The notes: a model not told the origin generated them from the letters alone. DNA of 64,000 bases from CBDFGE01 sp965247055 (GCA_965247055.1 CBDFGE010000006.1:744001-808000); one strand, 5' to 3'; positions 51,601-60,717 are shown, counted from the first letter of the stretch. Numbers and translations are program-made.

Positions 51601-53922
51601 ATGACTTCCAACATCGTGCTATCGACCCAGGAATACGACGTGGTGGGCACCAGGCCCATCCGCCACGACGGGACCGACAAGGTCACGGGCAGGGCCCAGT
51701 ACGGCGCCGACATCCAATTGCCCGGACTCCTCCACGCCAAGATCCTGAGGAGCCCCCACCCCCATGCGCGCATCCTCTCCATCGACGCGAGCCGCGCCCT
51801 GGCGATGCCGGGGGTCAAGGCGGTGGTCACCTCCGCGGACCTCCCACAGCCCTCGGGAAAGATGGCCGACCTGGGTGAGGGGGCCATGTCCAACCCAAAA
51901 TTTATGAGCAACAACTGCCTGGCGGCGGACAAGGTGCTGTACAAGGGGCACGCCGTGGCGGCGGTGGCGGCCACGAGCCCCCACATAGCCGAGGAGGCCC
52001 TGTCCCTGATCGACGTGAAGTACCAGGTGCTCCCACCGGTCATGAACGTGCTGGACGCCATGAAGGAGGACGCCCCTATACTCCACGCGAGGCTGGCTTC
52101 GGACTCCAGGTGGGGTATACGGCCCGGAGGACTCCGCGACGAAGGCGACGCTGGAGCAAGCACTAACATCGCCAACCACTTCGTCTTCGAGGAGGGGGAC
52201 CTACAAAGGGGATTCCAGGAGGCGGACGTTATCGTCGAGCGGGAGTACAATACAAAGTCCGTTCACCAGGGCTACATCGAGCCCCACGCCGCCACCGCCC
52301 TGTGGAACTCCGATGGCAAGCTGACCATCTGGTGCAGCTCCCAGGGGCACTTCGGCATAAGGGAAAGCACAGCCGGAGTACTCGGCATTCCCGTGTCCAG
52401 AATAAGGGTCATCCCCATGGAGATCGGCGGGGGGTTCGGAGGCAAACTCTCCGTATACCTGGAGCCGGTGGCGGCCCTCCTGTCCAAGAAGACGGGCCAC
52501 CCGGTGAAAATGTCCATGACCCGCACGGAGGTGTTCGAGGGCACGGGCCCCGCCTCGGGCGGTTACGTCAGGGTCAAGATAGGCGCCACCAAAGAGGGCC
52601 GCATCACTGCGGCGGAAGCCTACCTGGCCTACGAGGCCGGGGCCTATCCCGGCTCGCCCATCAGCGCGGCGGCACAGTGCATCTTCGGCCCCTACGACCT
52701 GGCCAACGCCCGCGTAGAGGCGTACGACGTGGTGCTGAACAAGCCCAAGACCGCGGCCTACCGCGCTCCAGGGGCTCCTGTAGCGGCCTTCGCCGCTGAG
52801 ACGGTCATCGACGAGATATGCGGGAAGATCGGGATGGACCCCCTGGACTTCCGGCTCCTCAACGGCGCGAAGGAGGGCACCCGCCAGGTCGTCGGCATCC
52901 GGTTTCCGCGGATAGGCTTCCTGGAGACGGTCCAGGCGGCCAAGGAGCACGAGCACTACTCAGCGCCCCTGGAGGGGCCTAACCGCGGCCGCGGGGTGGC
53001 CGGCGGCTTCTGGCGGAACAATACCGGACCCTCCAGCACCACCGCCAGCGTGAATCCCGACGGCACAGTGAGCCTGGTGGAGGGCTCCGCAGACATCGGA
53101 GGCACCCGGGTGGTGGCGGCCATGCACGTGGCCGAGGTGCTGGGCATCGCCGCCGAGGACGTCCACCCCACGGTGGCCGACACCGACTCGGTGGGCTACA
53201 CGTCCAACACCGGTGGTAGCGGAGTCGCCTTCAAGACCGGCTGGGCGTGCTACGAGGCCGCCCAGGACATCAAGAGACAGATGGTGGAGCGGGCGGCCAA
53301 GATATGGGACGTCTCCCCAGACGACGTCGAGTACTCCAAAGCGGCCCTCTCCCACAAGTCGGACCCCGAGCTACGCCTCAGCTTCGGGGAGCTCGCGGGT
53401 ATGCTGAACGCCACGGGCGGGCCCATCGTGGGCCGGGCCAACGTGAATCCCCGGGGCGTGGGGGGCGCCTTCGCCGTCCACATCGTGGACGTGGAGGTGG
53501 ACCCGGACACGGGCAAGGTGGACATCCTGCGATACACGGCCCTACAGGACGCCGGAAAGGCCGTCCACCCCAGCTACGTTGAGGGACAGATGCAGGGAGG
53601 AGTATCTCAGGGAATAGGCTGGGCGTTGAATGAGGAGTACTACTTCAACGAGAAGGGCGAGATGACCAACTCCAGCTTCCTCGACTACCGGATGCCCACC
53701 AGCCTGGACCTGCCCATGATCGACACGGTCATCGTCGAGGTGGCGAACCCCGGGCACCCCTACGGAGTCAGGGGCGTGGGGGAAACCCCCATCGTGCCTC
53801 CCATGGCGGCCATAGCCAACGCCATCTACCACGCCACCGGCGTGAGGATGCAACGACTGCCCATGTCTCCCGGCGCCATACTGGAGGCCCTGGGGGAGAA
53901 GGAGAAACGGGACGTGGACTAG
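51601..53922 (+). CDS. Xanthine dehydrogenase/aldehyde oxidase-family molybdopterin-binding subunit
   Basis: This 773-residue large subunit of a molybdenum hydroxylase would oxidise an aldehyde, N-heterocycle or CO-like substrate. The N-terminal domain (RPIRHDGTDKVTGRAQYGAD, then LHAKILRSPHPHARI) is followed by the cofactor domains (GGGFGGK, AYRAPGAPVA). The catalytic Glu is in RGVGETPIVPP near the C-terminus. The start at 51601 follows GGGAGGTGAAAG. The iron-sulfur and FAD subunits that normally accompany it are not in the window. Confidence 0.92.
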   Translation: MTSNIVLSTQEYDVVGTRPIRHDGTDKVTGRAQYGADIQLPGLLHAKILRSPHPHARILSIDASRALAMPGVKAVVTSADLPQPSGKMADLGEGAMSNPKFMSNNCLAADKVLYKGHAVAAVAATSPHIAEEALSLIDVKYQVLPPVMNVLDAMKEDAPILHARLASDSRWGIRPGGLRDEGDAGASTNIANHFVFEEGDLQRGFQEADVIVEREYNTKSVHQGYIEPHAATALWNSDGKLTIWCSSQGHFGIRESTAGVLGIPVSRIRVIPMEIGGGFGGKLSVYLEPVAALLSKKTGHPVKMSMTRTEVFEGTGPASGGYVRVKIGATKEGRITAAEAYLAYEAGAYPGSPISAAAQCIFGPYDLANARVEAYDVVLNKPKTAAYRAPGAPVAAFAAETVIDEICGKIGMDPLDFRLLNGAKEGTRQVVGIRFPRIGFLETVQAAKEHEHYSAPLEGPNRGRGVAGGFWRNNTGPSSTTASVNPDGTVSLVEGSADIGGTRVVAAMHVAEVLGIAAEDVHPTVADTDSVGYTSNTGGSGVAFKTGWACYEAAQDIKRQMVERAAKIWDVSPDDVEYSKAALSHKSDPELRLSFGELAGMLNATGGPIVGRANVNPRGVGGAFAVHIVDVEVDPDTGKVDILRYTALQDAGKAVHPSYVEGQMQGGVSQGIGWALNEEYYFNEKGEMTNSSFLDYRMPTSLDLPMIDTVIVEVANPGHPYGVRGVGETPIVPPMAAIANAIYHATGVRMQRLPMSPGAILEALGEKEKRDVD

Positions 53923-53927
53923 ACCCG

Positions 53928-55457
53928 TCAGACCCAACCGGCGACCCGCTCGCCGATCATGATGGCGGTGGCGTTGGTGTTGGCCCGGACCACGTTGGGA
54001 CAGATGGAGAGGTCCGCTACCCGGAGTCCCTCTACACCATGTACCCGGCCGTACTGGTCCACCACAGCCAGCGGGTCCGACGCCGGGCCCATCTTACAGG
54101 TACCCGAGGTGTGCTGGGCGGTCTTCATCTGCCTGAGCATCCAGGCGTCCAGCGCATCGTCGGAGACCAGGTCCCGGTCTGTCGGCGCCACCAGCCCCTC
54201 TAGGATGTCCTGATACGCCGCGTCCTTGGTGAGGCGCAAGCATAGACGTACCGCCTCTCTCAGCCTCTGCCGGTCCCACTGGTGCTCCAGGTAGCGGTAG
54301 TCCAGGGAAGGTTGGGCGTGAGGGTCGGCGGAGGCGAGCCTGATCTCACCGGAGCTCTCGGCCAGGTAGAGGATGCAGAGGAACCCGATGCCCTCGATGG
54401 GCATTGGGTTCCCGCCCCGGCGGGCACCGAAGAAGGCGGGTGCGATCTGCATGTCGTTACGAGTATCGGAGCCGGGGACAGTGTACCTGACAAGGGTGCC
54501 GTGGTTAATGGCGTCGGCGGGCACGCGAGTCCCCGGCCTCACCCCGAAGCGGACTTCCACTATGGGGTGGTCCCTCAGGTTCCAGCCGACCCCCGGCAGG
54601 TCGCGCACCACCGGTATCCCCAGCTCGCGGAGATGGTCCGCCGGCCCCAGACCCGACAGCAGTAGCAGTTGGGGCGACGCGATGCCCCCAGCGCTGAGTA
54701 TGATCTCCTCGCCTTCCACCGTAAATATCCCGTCCCCGCTCTCCACCTCTACCCGGGTGGCCCTGTTCCCCTCGAAGAGGACTCTCCTCGCCAGCACGCT
54801 GGCCCTTATGGTCAGGTTCAGCCGGTGGCGGCAGGGGTCCAGGTAGGTCAGGGCGGTGCTCATGCGTACGCCGTTCATGTTGTTCATCGGGGTGGCACCC
54901 ACCCCTGTGGACTCGGGGTTGTTCATATCCGGGTCTTCGGGGAAGCCAACGGCCACGCAGGCCCGGTAGAAGGCTTCCTGGAAGGGTAGCCACTCCTCTC
55001 GCCGGTGCCGGAGCACCGGAATGGGGCCGTGGAAACCGTGGTAGTCGTCGTGGACGTCGGAGTCGGCCTCCAGCTTCCTGAAATAGGGCAGGAGCTTGAG
55101 ATAAGACCACTGGTCGTTGCCCAAGGCGGCCCAGCCGTCGTAGTCCTCGGGGACTCCCCTTAAGAACACCTGCCCGTTCACGGCGCTGGAGCCACCCACC
55201 ACCCTGCCCCGGGCCACCGGCATAGGCACGTCCCGATGGGCCGTGCCCTTCCCCCGGTACGCCCAGTTGTATGGGGACCCCTCGTCGGAAGCAGCCTCAG
55301 CATAGCCGTTCTTCAGCTCGCCCGGCAAATACTGCGGGTCGGGGAAGTCGGGACCGGCCTCCAGCAGCAGCACCGATCGAGCCGGGTCCTCGGACAGACG
55401 CGATGCCAGGACGCAGCCCGCGGAGCCCGCTCCGATTACCACGACGTCGTATCTCAA
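53928..55457 (-). CDS. GMC-family FAD-dependent oxidoreductase
   Basis: This flavoprotein of the glucose-methanol-choline family has about 509 residues. The FAD-binding DVVVIGAGSAGCVLASRLSE is at the N-terminus, then GRVVGGSSAVNGQVFLRG, GGIASPQLLLLSGLGP, and the catalytic His region QHTSGTCKMG. The closing cofactor motif is VRANTNATAIMIGE. Members oxidise primary alcohols to aldehydes. A TTG at 55457 has AGGAGG at good distance; an ATG at 55487 adds ten residues but its GGAGG abuts the codon. It converges on the molybdenum hydroxylase gene. Confidence 0.9.
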   Translation of the reverse strand: MRYDVVVIGAGSAGCVLASRLSEDPARSVLLLEAGPDFPDPQYLPGELKNGYAEAASDEGSPYNWAYRGKGTAHRDVPMPVARGRVVGGSSAVNGQVFLRGVPEDYDGWAALGNDQWSYLKLLPYFRKLEADSDVHDDYHGFHGPIPVLRHRREEWLPFQEAFYRACVAVGFPEDPDMNNPESTGVGATPMNNMNGVRMSTALTYLDPCRHRLNLTIRASVLARRVLFEGNRATRVEVESGDGIFTVEGEEIILSAGGIASPQLLLLSGLGPADHLRELGIPVVRDLPGVGWNLRDHPIVEVRFGVRPGTRVPADAINHGTLVRYTVPGSDTRNDMQIAPAFFGARRGGNPMPIEGIGFLCILYLAESSGEIRLASADPHAQPSLDYRYLEHQWDRQRLREAVRLCLRLTKDAAYQDILEGLVAPTDRDLVSDDALDAWMLRQMKTAQHTSGTCKMGPASDPLAVVDQYGRVHGVEGLRVADLSICPNVVRANTNATAIMIGERVAGWV

Positions 55458-55517
55458 ACCACAGCCCTCCTGATAGTGGCCACACATCCTCCAGTGAGCA
55501 CTATTGGCCGCGCATCG

Positions 55518-56240
55518 CTACTTTATTGCCACCCTCTTCAGGTGTTGGGAGAAGAACTCCAAAGTCCGGGGCCACGAGACTTCGGCCGCCGCACGGTCGT
55601 ACTTTTCTCCCAGGTCGTTCATGAAGGCGTGGTCCGCGCCGGGGTAGGTGAAGAACTGGTGCTCCTTCCCCAGCCTGGTCAGATCGGCGTCCATCCTGGC
55701 CATGTCTGCCTGGGAGGGGTTGCCGTCTATCTCGCCGAAGTGGAACATCATGGGGCAGTTGATCCCTTGGGAACGCTGGAAGGGGCTCTGGTCCGCCTTA
55801 CCCCAGGGGACCATGATGCCGCCGCCGTAATAGGGGACCGCCGCGCTGAAATGGGGCGTCGCGGCGGCGCCCAGCCAGACCACCCTGCCGCCCATGCAGA
55901 ACCCCGTGATCCCAAGCCGATCGCCGGCCACGGACGGCTGTCGCCCCAGGTACTCCACGGTGGCGTTCAAATCCGCCACTATCTCGGGATCACTGAGATG
56001 GTCCCTCCGGCTGGAGCCATCGGCCAGCATGCTATCGGTGATGCGGTGGAACAGGTCCGGGGCAATGGCGGCGTATCCCTCACCCGCCAGCCGGTCGACT
56101 ATCTCGCGGACGAACTGGTCCACCCCTGGGCCGTGGTGGATGACCACGATGCCCGGAAAGGCGCTGGGGCCTTCGGGAACGTTCAGGTAGAGCTTCATTT
56201 CGCCACCATCGACCCGAGTGCTATCGCTGAACGATGGCAT
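55518..56240 (-). CDS. Dienelactone hydrolase family protein
   Basis: This 240-residue alpha/beta hydrolase of the dienelactone hydrolase family has the nucleophile Cys in GFCMGGR, a catalytic Asp in FGEIDGN and the His in GADHAFMN. An early PGIVVIHHGPG strand-turn is also typical. Members hydrolyse lactones in the breakdown of chlorinated aromatics, but many act on other esters. It lies directly upstream of the GMC oxidoreductase gene on the same strand, so the two may be co-transcribed. Confidence 0.9.
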   Translation of the reverse strand: MPSFSDSTRVDGGEMKLYLNVPEGPSAFPGIVVIHHGPGVDQFVREIVDRLAGEGYAAIAPDLFHRITDSMLADGSSRRDHLSDPEIVADLNATVEYLGRQPSVAGDRLGITGFCMGGRVVWLGAAATPHFSAAVPYYGGGIMVPWGKADQSPFQRSQGINCPMMFHFGEIDGNPSQADMARMDADLTRLGKEHQFFTYPGADHAFMNDLGEKYDRAAAEVSWPRTLEFFSQHLKRVAIK

Positions 56241-56476
56241 CTCGACTTACCTCCCAAACCAGCTGCCGCATTTCATCCCACACCGGCGGCGTCGTACTGC
56301 CCAGGCAACCGGTAGCGATAGCATAAGCCCGCCGGTGCGCTCTTTCAACCCCCGCGGTCTGGCGGGGCCGGCCCAGTCTGGTATATCCTTGCATTCAGGC
56401 CCGGAGCTACTGGGAAGCGTGCTCGCCCCAAGCTCGCCTACGGGAGAGCTAACCGCCGGGCAACGGAGGTATCGGC

Positions 56477-57526
56477 TTGGGCGTTTATACGTCTCTACTC
56501 AGGCCTCTGCTGTTCACCCTTCCTCCGGAGTGGGCACAGGCCCTCGCGGAGGCCATCCTGGGGATAAGGCCCCTATGGAAGGCCGCGGGCCCTCTCCTGA
56601 GGGTGAAGAGCGGGAGGCTTGAATGCCACGTCGGGGGTATCCCGCTACCGAATCCGGTGGGCCTGGCAGCCGGCTACGATAAGGACTGCCGGCTGTTAGA
56701 CCGCCTGGCCCGCCTGGGCTTCGGGTACATCGTGGCCGGGACGGTGGTGGCCGAGCCCAGGGCGGGTAATCCGCGCCCCAGATTGCTGCGGGACCCCGGG
56801 GCGGGCTCTCTGATCAACTCCCTGGGCTTTCCAAGTCAGGGGCTCGAACGGGCCCTGGGACGTCTGGAGCGCAGCGCCGGGCGCAGGGTAACGGTGCTGG
56901 CCAGCATCTCCGGCGTCTCCATAGAAGAGTTCCTGGCGTGCTACGAGGCGATCCAGCCAGCGGCGGCGGGAGTGGAGCTGAACATAAGCAGCCCAAACAC
57001 CGAGGGGATAGCGGCATTCCAGGAGCCGGCGAAACTGGAGGAGCTGCTTGCCGCCCTACGTCCCATGAAACATAAACCCCTGTTTCTCAAGCTGCCACCC
57101 TATTTCGACGGCGCCCGTAGAAATCAGGTGCTGGAGCTGGTGGACGTGGCCACCGCGCACTCCGTCGAAGGGGTCACCGCGGTCAACACCTGGCCCAGGG
57201 AGGACCCCCGACTAGCCACAGGGAGGGGAGGTGTGAGCGGCAGGCCCCTGTTCCCCCACATGCTGCGAATCGTCGAGGACATTCGCCAGCGGGCGGGCGA
57301 GGGCCTGACCATCAACGCCTGCGGCGGAATATCCTCCGGGGAGGACGCAGTGGCGGCGCTGGTGGCGGGCGCCAACACAGTGCAGGTCTTCACCGGCTTC
57401 GTCTACGGGGGGCCGGGGCTGATGGCGGGGATCAACCGCCACATCCTCCGGTTCATGGACCGGGAGGGGATATCCTCCATCAAGGATATTGCTGGGTACG
57501 CCGCCGGAGGCCGGCGGTCGGGCTAG
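56477..57526 (+). CDS. pyrD: Dihydroorotate dehydrogenase, class 2 (quinone-dependent) type
   Basis: PyrD oxidises dihydroorotate to orotate, the fourth step of pyrimidine synthesis. The 349-residue protein has an N-terminal extension expected for the membrane-associated class 2, then GLAAGYDKDCRLLD, ELNISSPNT with the catalytic Ser-type loop, FLKLPPYF and NACGGISSGEDAV, which bind FMN. A TTG start at 56477 has GGAGGT six bases upstream. It is far from the pyr operon and has no PyrR-type leader that I could see. Confidence 0.9.
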   Translation: MGVYTSLLRPLLFTLPPEWAQALAEAILGIRPLWKAAGPLLRVKSGRLECHVGGIPLPNPVGLAAGYDKDCRLLDRLARLGFGYIVAGTVVAEPRAGNPRPRLLRDPGAGSLINSLGFPSQGLERALGRLERSAGRRVTVLASISGVSIEEFLACYEAIQPAAAGVELNISSPNTEGIAAFQEPAKLEELLAALRPMKHKPLFLKLPPYFDGARRNQVLELVDVATAHSVEGVTAVNTWPREDPRLATGRGGVSGRPLFPHMLRIVEDIRQRAGEGLTINACGGISSGEDAVAALVAGANTVQVFTGFVYGGPGLMAGINRHILRFMDREGISSIKDIAGYAAGGRRSG

Positions 57527-57558
57527 AGCCGGTAGGCCACGCAGGCGACTGGTACAAC

Positions 57559-58169
57559 TCAGACTGGGGACACCGCGCACCTGGAGCCGACGGTCTCTCG
57601 AAGGAAAGCCTTCGCGGCATGGACCGGCACCGCCACTCCCACGTCTGGGCCGACCATCATCGTGTTTACACCCACCAGGCGTCCGTGAGCGTCCACGAGT
57701 GGCCCTCCCGAGTACCCCGGCCTCAGATGCAGGCTAACAGTGATCCAATCCCGCCCGTGAGGCGAAGCCTCCTCCCCCTCGCGGCCCATCCCGATACCAC
57801 CCCAGCAGTGGCGGCGCCCACCACACCCCAGGGGTGGCCCAGGGCCATCACCCACTGCCCTGCCTGTAGACGGCTGGATGCCCCCAGCTCGATGACCGAC
57901 AGCCCGGTGGCGTCCACGGCCAGGGCCGCCAGGTCATGGCCGTGGTCGCTGGCCAGCACCCGGGCCGGGAAGGAGGACCCATCGGGCAGCCTGACTCGCA
58001 GGGGGCCTCGCCCCAACACGTGGGCGCAGGTCACGACAAGCCCATCGGGATGCCATATGGTGCCCGCCCCCGCGCCGCCCCTACCGTTAAGCACCTGGAC
58101 GAGACCCTGCCCCACCATCTCCACGACAGAGGCCAACTCCCCATTGAGCTGCTGCAACACCGTGGACAT
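57559..58169 (-). pseudogene. S1C (trypsin-like) serine protease gene with a frameshift
   Basis: Two overlapping minus-strand frames make one protease. The first (from 58169, MSTVLQQLNGELA) carries the His in VVTCAHVLG, the Asp region in HDLAALAVD and LGHPWGVVGAATAGVVSG. The second continues with GRDWITVSLHLRPGYSGGPLV, holding the catalytic Ser, and VNTMMVGPDVGVAVPV, to 57559. The switch must occur at about 57760-57800, in a G-rich run, and corresponds to one missing base. Without it the product lacks the catalytic Ser. There is no PDZ domain. It lies six bases after the intact paralogue. Confidence 0.75.
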
Positions 58170-58175
58170 CCCTCC

Positions 58176-59069
58176 CTACGGGTGCTCCCCTAGAACCACC
58201 GTCAGCTCCCGCTCCTGCCCCCCCCTCACGATTCTAAGTGACACCGTTAAGCCTATGCGGTCGCTGCTGAGGAGGGCCAGCAGGCCATCGGGGTAGCGCA
58301 CAGGCTGCCCGTCCAGGGCAACGATCGTGTCCCCCATGAGAAGCCCATGCCCCTCGGCCGGGCTGCCGGGCTCGACGGACACCAGCAGGAGTCCTGTTTC
58401 CTGGCCGAGCCGCTGGGCCAGCGCCGGGGGAAGCTGCACCGGCTGGCTGCCTATCCCTAGATAAGCCCGGCGTATCCGGCCGTGGGCCAGCAGCGCTTCC
58501 ACCACCCGGCGGACGGTCAGCGCCGGGACCGCCAGGGACAGCCCTCGCATCAGCGCCGAGGTGTTGAGCCCCAGGAAGCGTCCGCCAGCCTCCACCAGGG
58601 GGCCTCCGGAGAAACCAGGATACATCACAACGTCGGTCTGGAGGTACCGGTCGATATGGCCGCCGGTGGGGGTCCGCCAGCTATCCCCAAGGGCGCTGAC
58701 GATGCCCAGGGTCGCCCTGGCCGTCCGGCCGGGCCGCCCCAGCGCCAGTACCAGATGCCCCACACGCAAGCCGTCGTCCTCGGCCCACGTGGCCGGTGTC
58801 AGCCCAGTGGCCTGGACGCGCAGCACGGCCAGGTCGGTGGTGGGGTCCCGGCCGACCAGTGTCGCGGCAACGGTGTCTCCATCGGCCAGGCCGACACGGA
58901 TGTCATCGCTCTCCAGGGCGTGATGGGCGGTGACCACCACACCATCCGACGACCAAACGCTGCCACTGGCGGGAAGGCGCCTCCGTCCCTCTACCCGGAC
59001 CAGGGCGGGACTGGCCGCCTCGACGGCCGCGGACAGAGCCTCCGATAGACTTGAAAGGACCTGGGCCAT
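58176..59069 (-). CDS. S1C serine protease with PDZ domain (HtrA-like), apparently cytoplasmic
   Basis: This 297-residue HtrA/DegP-type protease has the catalytic His in VVTAHHALE, the Asp in TTDLAVLRV and the Ser in YPGFSGGPLV. A PDZ domain follows from about residue 200 (YLGIGSQPVQLP, then VSVEPGSPAEGHGLLMGD). No signal peptide or membrane helix precedes the protease domain, which is unusual for the family. It is encoded between a LuxR-type regulator gene (128 bases upstream) and a frameshifted paralogue. Confidence 0.9.
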   Translation of the reverse strand: MAQVLSSLSEALSAAVEAASPALVRVEGRRRLPASGSVWSSDGVVVTAHHALESDDIRVGLADGDTVAATLVGRDPTTDLAVLRVQATGLTPATWAEDDGLRVGHLVLALGRPGRTARATLGIVSALGDSWRTPTGGHIDRYLQTDVVMYPGFSGGPLVEAGGRFLGLNTSALMRGLSLAVPALTVRRVVEALLAHGRIRRAYLGIGSQPVQLPPALAQRLGQETGLLLVSVEPGSPAEGHGLLMGDTIVALDGQPVRYPDGLLALLSSDRIGLTVSLRIVRGGQERELTVVLGEHP

Positions 59070-59197
59070 GTCATTACCTCCTGAAGAACCCTTCCTTGGA
59101 ATAAGCGTTGCTGAACAACTTATCCTAACTGTAGAGGGACGATGAGGGGGCGCGCACTACCCAAAAGGTCAGTATGGGTACCGGAAAAACGACCAGG

Positions 59198-59836
59198 CTA
59201 CAGGATGACCAGTCCCAGTCGGGTCGCGCGGGTAACGGCCTCGTTGCGGCTCTGGGCTCCCAGCTTGCCGAGAATGGCGTTGACGTGGAACTTCACCGTG
59301 TGCTCACTTATGTTAAGGCGGTATGCAATGGACTTGTTGGGCAGGCCCTCGGCGAGGAGCAGCAACACTTCCCGTTCTCGGGGAGTCAGGTCTTCGCTCA
59401 GGGGCTCCGGGGCATGGGCCCTGGGCTGCACAAGGGCGGATGCCAGCTCCGGGTCGAGCACCGCCAGCCCCCGGGCAACGGCACCCAGGGCCAACGCCAG
59501 CTCCTCGGGGTCCGAGTCCCTCCGCAGAAGGCCCCGGGCGCCCGCAGCCCAGGCGCCCGCGGCGTGGGCACCGTCGGGCAGAAGGACCAGCACGGGCGGA
59601 AGCGTCTCGGCCAGGTCGCTCAGGGACTCCAGCATCGGAGCAGGTTCCCAGCCCAGGTCCCAGAGCACCACCTCGGGCTGGTAGATGCCGGACATAGCCA
59701 ACTGGTCTGCCTCGCCCGACAGCTGGCCGACCACGTTGTACTCTTCCCGGCCGGTCAGGAGTGCAACCAGCCCGGCCCGCGCCAGGGGGTCGTCCGCAAC
59801 GACCAGGACCCGTATCCCGTGGACGGTCGCGGTCAT
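59198..59836 (-). CDS. LuxR/NarL-type response regulator with divergent receiver domain
   Basis: This 212-residue DNA-binding regulator has an N-terminal receiver-like domain (IRVLVVADDPLARAGLVALL) that keeps the acidic pair and an Asp in VVLWDLGWE. It lacks the usual Thr/Ser after the fourth strand (VLLPDG) and has Arg where the conserved Lys is expected (ARGLLRRDS). The C-terminal LuxR helix-turn-helix is clear (LTPREREVLLLLAEGLPNK, then ISEHTVKFHVNAILGKLG). No histidine kinase gene is nearby. An extended -10 (TGCTAGAAT) ends six bases before the ATG, which has no ribosome site. Confidence 0.88.
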   Translation of the reverse strand: MTATVHGIRVLVVADDPLARAGLVALLTGREEYNVVGQLSGEADQLAMSGIYQPEVVLWDLGWEPAPMLESLSDLAETLPPVLVLLPDGAHAAGAWAAGARGLLRRDSDPEELALALGAVARGLAVLDPELASALVQPRAHAPEPLSEDLTPREREVLLLLAEGLPNKSIAYRLNISEHTVKFHVNAILGKLGAQSRNEAVTRATRLGLVIL

Positions 59837-59842
59837 GCTCAG

Positions 59843-59848
59843 ATTCTA
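59843..59848 (-). promoter_or_regulatory. Candidate extended -10 of a leaderless regulator message
   Basis: On the minus strand TAGAAT preceded by TGC ends six bases before the ATG at 59836, so the expected transcript start is the start codon itself. Confidence 0.45.
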
Positions 59849-59904
59849 GCACAACCCTCGGGCCCTTCCCGCCCGCGAACCCAGGGGACCGGCGCCAGGG
59901 AGCC

Positions 59905-60717
59905 CTACCCCTGCATCAGGGGCCACAGCGAGATAGAGGTGGTGGCCGTACGGCCCCCGTCGATCGGTAGCACGGCGCCGGTAATCCACCCGGCCTCATC
60001 GCTTGCAAGGAACACCGCGGCCCAGGCCACGTCCCATGCCGTACCTTCTGTCCCCAAGGGGTTGGACCTTCTGCGCAGGTCCCGTGCCTCCTCCGTCATC
60101 TCCCCGGCTACCATCGGGGTGTAGATGGCACCGGGTGCTATGCAGTTGACCCGGATGTTGCCCCTGCCGTGCTGCACCGCCATGGCCGTGGTGAGCGCGA
60201 TGACTCCCCCCTTGGAGGCGGAGTAGGACACGCTGCTTCCCAGACTGGCCCGAAGTCCAGCGCTGGAGGACATGTTTATGATGGCCCCCCCCGCGCCCTC
60301 GACCATTCTGGGCACAGCATACTTGCTGGCCAGCATCATGCTCTTCAGGTTCACATCCAGGACCCGGTCCCAGTCCTGCTCCTCCACATCCACCACATCT
60401 CCATGGCCGAGGATGCCAACGTTGTTGAACAGGATGTGCAGCCCGCCGTAGCGTTCCAGGGCAGCATCCACCATGGCCTTGCAGTCGGCGGCCCTGGTCA
60501 CGTCGGCCTCGAAGACCGAGGCCTCGCCCCCCTCCTCACAAATCGTGGCCAGGGTCTCTTCGGCGGACCTGTGCACGCGGTCCACCAGGAGGACCTTCGC
60601 CCCCTCCCGCGCGAAGAGGATTGACGTCGCCCTGCCCGTGCCCACGCCCTGCCCGCTGGAACCGGCACCCGTCACGATGCCGACCTTGCCCTCAAGCCGC
60701 CCCCGTCTCTGCTCCAT
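59905..60717 (-). CDS. Short-chain dehydrogenase/reductase (SDR)
   Basis: This 270-residue NAD(P)-dependent oxidoreductase has the Gly-rich cofactor motif in VTGAGSSGQGVGTGRA, which is longer than the usual TGxxxGxG loop, then LFNNVGI, INMSSSAG with the catalytic Ser, and YSASKGG with Tyr and Lys. The start at 60717 (MEQRRGRLEGK) follows GAGGAGGGCGAG; the longer open frame upstream is not supported. The substrate is unknown. It is divergent from the ABC exporter gene. Confidence 0.9.
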   Translation of the reverse strand: MEQRRGRLEGKVGIVTGAGSSGQGVGTGRATSILFAREGAKVLLVDRVHRSAEETLATICEEGGEASVFEADVTRAADCKAMVDAALERYGGLHILFNNVGILGHGDVVDVEEQDWDRVLDVNLKSMMLASKYAVPRMVEGAGGAIINMSSSAGLRASLGSSVSYSASKGGVIALTTAMAVQHGRGNIRVNCIAPGAIYTPMVAGEMTEEARDLRRRSNPLGTEGTAWDVAWAAVFLASDEAGWITGAVLPIDGGRTATTSISLWPLMQG

